Assembly (NCBI GenBank): GCA_010024215.1
Contig: RGHK01000076.1
Span: 1-5,009 of the forward strand
Direction of reading: 5' to 3'
Source of the DNA: Pseudomonadota bacterium
GTDB taxonomy: Bacteria > Pseudomonadota > Gammaproteobacteria > Magnimaribacterales > D2472
DNA: 5,009 nt
Below the pieces are notes generated by a model that searched no databases, had not been told where the DNA came from, and saw only the letters and a list, made by a program, of their open reading frames with translations. A program made the translations under genes and the position numbers. Shown one piece after another: positions 1 through 5,009 of this stretch. Each line of letters opens with the position of its first letter. Position 1 is the stretch's first letter.

Positions 1-439
1 TAAAAAACTTTCAAGTAAAGCAAGAGAACATTTATATGAATTGATAATAGAAAATTCAATTTTTTCTTTTGGCTCGGCTTCTCCAAAAGAAATAGACGAA
101 ATAAATATTCTTCAAGCTTCTTTATTGGCAATGAAAAGGGCTATACTTAACCTGTCTGTAATACCAGGAATGATTCTAGTAGATGGAACTCACAAACCTG
201 ATATTCAAATTGATGCAAAGACAATAATAGGAGGAGATTCGATAGTCGATGAGATTAGCGCTGCTTCTATAATTGCTAAAGTTTATAGAGACAACTTGAT
301 GATAAAATTTGACAATGATTATCCAAATTTTTATTTTGCCAAACATAAAGGATACGGAACTAAGTTGCATTTAGAGGCCATCAAAAAACATGGAATTACA
401 TCTATTCACAGAAAAACGTTTAAAGGAGTTTTGAGATAA
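1..439 (+). CDS. rnhB: Ribonuclease HII, C-terminal part (5' end outside window)
   Basis: RNase HII cuts the RNA strand of RNA-DNA hybrids and starts removal of single ribonucleotides misincorporated in DNA, acting in the cytoplasm. The frame is open from base 2, so the gene runs in from the left; the TTG at 41 is an internal leucine codon, not a start. The first visible residues, KKLSSKAREHLYE, match the family's DSKKLS segment. About 145 residues are visible; some 50, including the N-terminal DE.GRG catalytic motif, must lie upstream. Visible catalytic aspartates are in VDG (Asp codon 182-184) and in the ISAASIIAKVYRD block (Asp codon 290-292). The family's HKGYGT and IHRKTF motifs follow and the C-terminus looks complete. 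VDGTHKP has Thr where E. coli has Asn (VDGNRCP), a small difference. The stop lies one base before dnaE, the usual gammaproteobacterial neighbour. Identification is firm from motifs and synteny. Confidence 0.95.
   Translation, partial: KKLSSKAREHLYELIIENSIFSFGSASPKEIDEINILQASLLAMKRAILNLSVIPGMILVDGTHKPDIQIDAKTIIGGDSIVDEISAASIIAKVYRDNLMIKFDNDYPNFYFAKHKGYGTKLHLEAIKKHGITSIHRKTFKGVLR
422..428 (+). promoter_or_regulatory. Ribosome binding site for dnaE inside the rnhB 3' end
   Basis: AAAGGAG is a good Shine-Dalgarno match and ends 12 bases before the GTG at 441, slightly longer than the usual spacing. It lies within the last codons of rnhB, so ribosomes finishing rnhB pass directly over it, which favours translational coupling. 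It supports GTG 441 as the dnaE start; the next in-frame ATG is at codon 47, inside the conserved PHP domain. Confidence 0.7.
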
Positions 440-440
440 C

Positions 441-3400
441 GTGACACAAAAAACCTTTTCTCATCTTAGAGTTTCTTCTGAATTTAGTATTTCTCAAGGA
501 TTACTAACTATTAATCAATTAGTCGATTGCGCTAAAAAGCATTCGGTGCCCTCTCTGGCACTAACAGATAAATCAAATATGTTTGCAATGGTGAAATTCT
601 TTACTAAATGTGAGGCTGAAGGAATTAAGCCAATTTCGGGTTCGTCAATCAGAGTTATATTTGATGATGATGATACTTCTCATGAATTATTGTGCTTGGC
701 CAAAAACAATAATGGACATAAAAACCTGATGAAGATTATTTCTAAAGCTCATAACAACTATTCATATCAAATTCCTATAATAAATTTTAATGATCTAGAA
801 GACTTTAAAAATGACATTATTGTTATTTCTGGGGGGAAAGATAGTCACTTATTTGAGTTAATAAGAAGGAATAAAATTACAGATGCTCAAAAACGCATAG
901 ATCAATTTTTAGGAATTTTTAAGGATGATTTTTTTATAGAAATTCAGAAAACTAACAGGCCTGATGAACAATCATATATCTCAAATGTAATACCACTATC
1001 TAATGAAAAAGGAATTCCATTAGTGGTCACTAATGATGTGCTGTTTTCAGAGAAACATGATTATGAAACTCATGAAACTAAAGTCTGCATAAATACGGGT
1101 AGAACTCTTAATGATCCTAATAGACAAAAACCTTTTTCAATTGAGCAATATTTTAAGAGTCCTGATGAAATGCATTCTCTATTTAAAGGTTTTGAAGAAA
1201 TAATTGATAATACTAATGAAGTAGCAAAAAAATGTAATGTTTCTCTTTATTCCAAAGGGTACTTTTTACCAGAGTATCCTGTGCCTAAAGAACATAATTT
1301 TGATTCATATATAGCAGATCTCTCAAATAAAAGACTTTCAAAATTAATCCAGGCTTTTGATGCAGATAAAAAAAGAATTTATGAGCAAAGGCTTGATTAT
1401 GAGCTAGATCAAATAAAAAAAATGGGTTTTTCAAGCTATTTTTTAATTGTCTATGATTTTATTCAATGGTCTAAAGATAATGATGTTCCTGTAGGTCCAG
1501 GGCGTGGCTCAGGCGCTGGCTCTCTTGTTGCATATTCTTTAGGAATAACAACGCTTGACCCGATTGCTCATGGTTTATTATTTGAACGCTTTCTTAACCC
1601 TGAAAGAATATCAATGCCTGATTTTGATATTGATTTTTGCATGGAAAAAAGAGATAGCGTAATTGAGTATGTTAGTAAAAAGTATGGATCAGAAGCAGTC
1701 TCACAAATAGCTACATTTGGGACAATGGCAGCTAGAGCGGTTGTTAGAGATGTTGCTAGAGCTATGGGAAAACCATATGCTCTTGGAGACAGAATTTCTA
1801 AGATGATACCTTTTGCTCCTGGAATGACTTTAGATAAAGCTAAGGATGAACAGCCAGTATTTGCTCAAACTGCAAAGAATGATCCTGAAGTAAGAGAAGT
1901 TGTAGATTTAGCATATAAACTCGAAGGAATAGCAAGAAATGTTGGAAAGCATGCTGGTGGTGTTGTAATTGCTCCAGGTAATCTTTCAGATTTTTGTCCA
2001 ATCTATAATGATAGGCAATCTTCATCAATAATGACTCAGTATGATAAAGATGATGTTGAGAAGATTGGATTGGTAAAATTTGATTTTCTCGGTCTACGGA
2101 CATTAACAGTTATTGATAGGGCGCTTAAATCAATTAATTCATCTTTTAGTGAAAATGAAAAAAAATTAGATCTAGATAACATTCCTTTAGATGATCAAAA
2201 GGTATTTGATTTGCTTTCGTCTGGAAAAACAATGGCAGTATTTCAACTTGAATCTACCGGGATGAGAGATTTAATTAAAAAATTAAAACCAACTAAGTTT
2301 GAAGAAATAACAGCTCTTTTAGCCCTGTACAGGCCAGGACCACTTAATTCAGGCATGCATACCACTTTCGTTGACAGAAAGCATGGAAGAAGTCCTGTTA
2401 CATATCCTCATGAATTACTTGAACCAGTCTTATCAGAGACTTATGGAGTTATTGTCTATCAAGAACAGGTCATGGAGGCCGCAAGAGTACTTGCAGGTTA
2501 TTCTATGGGTCAGGCAGATATTCTAAGAAGAGTGATGGGTAAGAAAAAGATTGAGGAGATGGAAGAGCAAAGAGAGATTTTTGTAAAAGGTTGTGAAAAT
2601 AATTCAATTCCTGAAAGAACAGCGAAAAAGATCTTCGAATTAATAGAGCAGTTTGCAGAATATGGTTTTAATAAATCCCATTCAGCAGCATATGCAGTGA
2701 TTTCCTACCAAACCGCATACCTAAAAACATATTATCCTGAGCATTTTATGGCAGCAGTTCTGTCAACAGAGTTAGGTAATACAGATAAAATTCATGCATT
2801 AATTCAAGAATGCAAACGCATGAGCATTAATGTTTTGAAGCCAAATATTTTGACCAGCAACAAAATGTTTATTGTTAATGAAAACAACGACATCGAATAT
2901 GGTTTAGGCGCAATTAAGGGTGTTGCTGATTCTTTTATTAAACATGTGTATGAAATAAGAAAAGCTGGAACTTTTTATGATTTGTGGGATTTTTCTAAGA
3001 AGGTAGATATAAAACTCGGTGGAAAAAAATCACTAGAAGCATTATCACAAGCAGGAGCCTTTGATAGCATCGCTCCCTCTAGAACTATAGCGATAGCATG
3101 TGTAGAAGACATGCTTAAAGATGGCTCAAAAAACAGCAATAAACTTATGTCTGTTGGGGGAGATTTATTTTCATCACTAGAAGAAAATTTTAATCCATAT
3201 GAAAAATATCAAAACACTTTAGATATGAATTTAAGTGAACTATTATCACTTGAAAAAAAATCATTAGGTTATTATCTCTCAGGTCATCCTGTGAATGCTA
3301 TTGAGAAAAAAATTCGATGCCTTAGATCAACTAAAATTAACAACTTAAATCAAGAAACAAAAAAAGCTTCTATAGTTGCATTAATCAATAGCGTCAGACA

Positions 3401-3887
3401 GATTAAGGACAAGAAAGGCAAACCGCTTACCTTTATTAATTTTGATGATGGTACTGGGGTTATGGATGGAATTGTTCCAAATGAAGTTCTTGAAAAATGT
3501 CATGATCTTTTAAAAGATGGAAATATCCTCGTCTTAAAGGGTGTTGTAGAAATTGATGATTACAGATCACAAGAGGTAGGTGATTCAATGTACAGGATGA
3601 GGGTAAAAGAAGTTGTGTCTGTGGACAATGAACTATCAAAGAAAATTAATGAGGTAACAATAAATCTTGAAAAATCAGATCTAATATCTTTAGAAGAATT
3701 TTCAGAGAAATTAGATAAAATCAATAAAGATTTTTGGCATACTTCTGGTTCAAAATTAAATGTAAAAGTAATAACAAATGATTCAGAGGCTATAATAGAC
3801 ATTGGGGATAGGTTTAAATTTGAGCCAAATTTGCAAAATTTAAACTTATTAGATGAAATATTTGGAATTAATGCCTTAGAAATATAA
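441..3887 (+). CDS. dnaE: DNA polymerase III subunit alpha (DnaE1 type)
   Basis: This is the catalytic subunit of the replicative DNA polymerase, which extends primers as part of the alpha-epsilon-theta core at the fork. It has 1148 residues (E. coli 1160). The N-terminus aligns without gaps to E. coli (HLRVSSEFS against HLRVHSDYS), which supports the GTG start. Domains in order: PHP, about 1-270; C-family polymerase, from about 280 to 800, with GPGRGSGAGS at 352-361, PDFDIDF carrying the metal-binding Asp396 and Asp398 (E. coli D401, D403), and KFDFLGLRTL with the third Asp, 548 (E. coli D555); FNKSHSAAYA near 743-752; a helix-hairpin-helix near 820-845; an OB fold about 974-1062; and a C-terminal region of the kind that binds tau. 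All three catalytic aspartates are present, so polymerase activity is expected. Oddities are Ser12 and Lys44 in PHP, GGDLF instead of a Gln-led clamp motif at 906-910, and Ala829 in the hairpin. There is no 3'-5' exonuclease insertion in PHP, so it is DnaE rather than PolC; proofreading would come from a separate DnaQ. Confidence 0.98.
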   Translation: MTQKTFSHLRVSSEFSISQGLLTINQLVDCAKKHSVPSLALTDKSNMFAMVKFFTKCEAEGIKPISGSSIRVIFDDDDTSHELLCLAKNNNGHKNLMKIISKAHNNYSYQIPIINFNDLEDFKNDIIVISGGKDSHLFELIRRNKITDAQKRIDQFLGIFKDDFFIEIQKTNRPDEQSYISNVIPLSNEKGIPLVVTNDVLFSEKHDYETHETKVCINTGRTLNDPNRQKPFSIEQYFKSPDEMHSLFKGFEEIIDNTNEVAKKCNVSLYSKGYFLPEYPVPKEHNFDSYIADLSNKRLSKLIQAFDADKKRIYEQRLDYELDQIKKMGFSSYFLIVYDFIQWSKDNDVPVGPGRGSGAGSLVAYSLGITTLDPIAHGLLFERFLNPERISMPDFDIDFCMEKRDSVIEYVSKKYGSEAVSQIATFGTMAARAVVRDVARAMGKPYALGDRISKMIPFAPGMTLDKAKDEQPVFAQTAKNDPEVREVVDLAYKLEGIARNVGKHAGGVVIAPGNLSDFCPIYNDRQSSSIMTQYDKDDVEKIGLVKFDFLGLRTLTVIDRALKSINSSFSENEKKLDLDNIPLDDQKVFDLLSSGKTMAVFQLESTGMRDLIKKLKPTKFEEITALLALYRPGPLNSGMHTTFVDRKHGRSPVTYPHELLEPVLSETYGVIVYQEQVMEAARVLAGYSMGQADILRRVMGKKKIEEMEEQREIFVKGCENNSIPERTAKKIFELIEQFAEYGFNKSHSAAYAVISYQTAYLKTYYPEHFMAAVLSTELGNTDKIHALIQECKRMSINVLKPNILTSNKMFIVNENNDIEYGLGAIKGVADSFIKHVYEIRKAGTFYDLWDFSKKVDIKLGGKKSLEALSQAGAFDSIAPSRTIAIACVEDMLKDGSKNSNKLMSVGGDLFSSLEENFNPYEKYQNTLDMNLSELLSLEKKSLGYYLSGHPVNAIEKKIRCLRSTKINNLNQETKKASIVALINSVRQIKDKKGKPLTFINFDDGTGVMDGIVPNEVLEKCHDLLKDGNILVLKGVVEIDDYRSQEVGDSMYRMRVKEVVSVDNELSKKINEVTINLEKSDLISLEEFSEKLDKINKDFWHTSGSKLNVKVITNDSEAIIDIGDRFKFEPNLQNLNLLDEIFGINALEI
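3791..3796 (+). promoter_or_regulatory. Possible internal promoter -10 box before accA
   Basis: There is an exact TATAAT inside the 3' end of dnaE, about 105 bases before the accA start. No convincing TTGACA-like -35 box is seen at the right distance (the bases there read GTAATA), and there is no extended TGn. Exact or near TATAAT words recur by chance in DNA this AT-rich, so this is only a candidate. If it is real, the transcript would begin near 3803 and carry the inverted repeat at 3807-3850 in its leader. Confidence 0.15.
3807..3850 (+). repeat. 15-bp inverted repeat with three AAATTT words near the dnaE 3' end
   Basis: The left arm 3807-3821 and right arm 3836-3850 pair over 15 positions. 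Ten consecutive Watson-Crick pairs (GTTTAAATTT with AAATTTAAAC) form the core, and two of the outer positions are G-U. The loop is 14 bases and contains another AAATTT. AAATTT therefore occurs at 3816, 3827 and 3836, close to one helical turn apart. The element lies inside the dnaE coding sequence and ends about 35 bases before the stop codon. It is nearly all A-T pairs and has no T tract after it, so it is not a typical intrinsic terminator. Its role, if any, is unknown and chance is a real possibility. Confidence 0.4.
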
Positions 3888-3900
3888 CTATTAAATTAAA

Positions 3901-4890
3901 ATGCCTAGCCAAGAAATCAATCCAGATAATATTCCTGAAATTTCAGAAGACTATAAATTTTTAGATTTTGAAAAAACTATTCAAGATATTTCTGAGAAAA
4001 TAACTGCTTTAAGAAACTCTGAGATAGACTCACCTGAGTTAAATAATCAAATAAATACTCTCAGAAAGGAAAGGGATGCAGAAACAAAAAAGATTTATTC
4101 AAAATTATCAATTTGGCAAACTGTTCAAGTAGCAAGACATCCTCAAAGGCCTCATACATTAGATTTCATAGATAGAATTTTTGATGATTTTGATGAAATG
4201 CATGGTGATAGACAGTTTGGAGATGATGCTTCTATTGTTGGTGGTATAGCCTACTTAGAAAATATTCCTGTAATGATCATTGGTCATGAAAAAGGAAGAG
4301 ATACAGATGAAAAGGTAAGAAGAAACTTTGGAATGCCTCAACCAGAAGGTTATAGAAAAGCAAAGAGATTAATGGAGTTTGCTGAACAATTCTCCATGCC
4401 TGTTATCACTTTTATTGATACAGCAGGAGCTTATCCAGGTATTGAGGGGGAAGAGAGGGGTCAAAGTGAGGCTATAGCAAGAAATTTAGCAGTTATGTCA
4501 GAATTAAAAACACCTATTATAGTTGTAGTCACAGGCGAGGGTGGCTCTGGTGGAGCATTGGCGATTAGTGTAGGTGATCATATTGCCATGTTGCAATATG
4601 CTACCTATTCTGTTGCATCTCCTGAGGCCTGCGCCTCAATTATTTGGAGAACAGCTGAAAAAGCGCCTGATGCAGCAGAGGCAATGAAAGTCTCCGCAAA
4701 TGAACTTAAGAAATTAAAAATAGTTGATGAAATTATATTTGAACCTCTTGGAGGCGCTCATAGAGATTATGACGCTACCTCTCAAAGCATAAAAGATTCA
4801 TTGATAAAGAATTTGTCTTCTCTTAATGATATTCCTACTGAAGAGCTTTTAGAAAGAAGATATAAAAGATTGCTCGAGATCGGCATATAA
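3901..4890 (+). CDS. accA: Acetyl-CoA carboxylase carboxyltransferase subunit alpha
   Basis: With AccD this forms the carboxyltransferase of acetyl-CoA carboxylase, moving the carboxyl group from biotin on AccB to acetyl-CoA to make malonyl-CoA, the committed step of fatty acid synthesis in the cytoplasm. It has 329 residues (E. coli 319) and aligns almost throughout. An N-terminal helical, coiled-coil-like region (about 24-70) begins with the family's FLDFE. It is followed by WQTVQVARHPQRP (72-84), GHEKGRDTDEKVRRNFGMPQPEGYRKA (128-154), FIDTAGAYPG (171-180; E. coli has DTPGAYPG), EERGQSEAIARNL (184-196) and GEGGSGGALAI (212-222), the glycine-rich segment of the crotonase-like active site. 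EPLGGAHRD is at 281-289. The ATG at 3901 adds about 18 residues before FLDFE, more than in E. coli; no later ATG exists before codon 100. No Shine-Dalgarno motif lies in the 13-base gap after dnaE, so translation probably depends on coupling or an unstructured AT-rich leader. No zinc-finger AccD domain is fused to it. Confidence 0.98.
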   Translation: MPSQEINPDNIPEISEDYKFLDFEKTIQDISEKITALRNSEIDSPELNNQINTLRKERDAETKKIYSKLSIWQTVQVARHPQRPHTLDFIDRIFDDFDEMHGDRQFGDDASIVGGIAYLENIPVMIIGHEKGRDTDEKVRRNFGMPQPEGYRKAKRLMEFAEQFSMPVITFIDTAGAYPGIEGEERGQSEAIARNLAVMSELKTPIIVVVTGEGGSGGALAISVGDHIAMLQYATYSVASPEACASIIWRTAEKAPDAAEAMKVSANELKKLKIVDEIIFEPLGGAHRDYDATSQSIKDSLIKNLSSLNDIPTEELLERRYKRLLEIGI

Positions 4891-4893
4891 ATT

Positions 4894-5009
4894 TTGATTA
4901 ATTTTGAAGAATTAACTTTTCATTTAGATTTAAATAAGAAGATCTATGTGGCTTATAGCGGGGGTACAGACTCTTCTGCGTTGTTATATTTACTCCATGA
5001 AAATAATAT
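4894..5009 (+). CDS. tilS: tRNA(Ile)-lysidine synthase, N-terminal fragment (runs off right edge)
   Basis: TilS uses ATP and lysine to convert C34 of the CAU-anticodon isoleucine tRNA to lysidine, so that it reads AUA and is charged with isoleucine. Only 38 full codons are visible. KIYVAYSGGTDSSALLYLL contains the PP-loop ATPase signature SGGxDS (residues 22-27 from the TTG start). It is preceded by about 20 residues, as in E. coli TilS (LVAFSGGLDSTVLL); here Thr replaces the usual Leu in the loop. The motif alone would also fit other PP-loop enzymes such as TtcA or ThiI. The position right after accA, as in E. coli and many relatives, favours TilS. There is no ATG before the motif. TTG 4894 is the best start, with ATT 4891 or 4897 as less likely choices and no clear Shine-Dalgarno. 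The frame is the same as that of accA, separated by one TAA. Confidence 0.85.
   Translation, partial: MINFEELTFHLDLNKKIYVAYSGGTDSSALLYLLHENN

Noticed and set aside
41..43. TTG at 41 as the start of a 132-residue protein
   Set aside because: The same frame is open to the left edge and the upstream residues (KKLSSKAREHLYE) match RNase HII, so this is an internal leucine codon of a gene cut by the window.
176..370. 64-residue open frame on the minus strand within rnhB
   Set aside because: It is antisense to conserved RNase HII motifs; the hydrophobic residues reflect antisense AT-rich codons, not a convincing membrane protein.
831..839. G6A3 run in dnaE as a programmed frameshift site
   Set aside because: The run encodes Ser-Gly-Gly-Lys in frame, no stop codon or alternative frame product follows that would make a shift meaningful, and the zero frame continues through the whole conserved protein.
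1840..2103. 87-residue open frame on the minus strand within dnaE
   Set aside because: It lies opposite the highly conserved polymerase core of dnaE, its translation is low-complexity and His/Leu/Gln-rich with no recognisable motif, and no start signal is seen; it is a shadow frame.
3560..3802. 80-residue open frame on the minus strand at the dnaE 3' end
   Set aside because: It is antisense to the OB-fold and C-terminal coding region, with Ser/Phe-rich composition expected from antisense of AT-rich coding DNA and no motif or ribosome binding site.
4891..4907. ATTTTGA direct repeat at 4891 and 4901
   Set aside because: A seven-base AT-rich repeat at the start of tilS is expected by chance and matches no known operator or attachment site.

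Overview
The window is an AT-rich (by eye roughly one third G+C), fully coding stretch on the + strand. It holds four housekeeping genes in the order rnhB (3' part) - dnaE (complete) - accA (complete) - tilS (5' end only). This is the conserved gammaproteobacterial neighbourhood that usually follows the lpxA/lpxB lipid A genes. The proteins align closely with E. coli RNase HII, DNA polymerase III alpha (DnaE1 type) and AccA. With the low G+C, heavy use of AGA for arginine, A/T-ending codons and gaps of only 1 to 13 bases, this suggests a small-genome, streamlined gammaproteobacterium. A marine lineage such as SAR86, or a related AT-rich clade, is my guess. The taxonomic placement is inference and was not tested.

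Layout: bases 1-439 carry the C-terminal three quarters of RNase HII, whose frame is open through the left edge. After one base, dnaE starts at a GTG (441) and runs to 3887. A 13-base AT-only-but-one gap leads to accA (3901-4890). The TAA of accA is followed, in the same reading frame, by the 5' end of a PP-loop ATPase that fits tilS and runs off the right edge. No stretch over 13 bases is non-coding, and no rho-independent terminator is visible. The four genes are therefore most simply read as one transcript with coupled translation.

The genes do not form one pathway. RnhB removes RNA from DNA and DnaE is the replicative polymerase. AccA commits acetyl-CoA to fatty acid synthesis, and TilS makes an essential tRNA modification. 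Together they are core growth functions in an ancient conserved cluster. I see no mobile element, CRISPR array, RNA gene or defence system, and no undescribed system. The points worth a second look are fine-scale: lost metal-ligand positions in the PHP domain of DnaE, loss of the glutamine at both expected clamp-binding positions, a 15-bp inverted repeat near the 3' end of dnaE, and an accA/tilS junction in a single frame.
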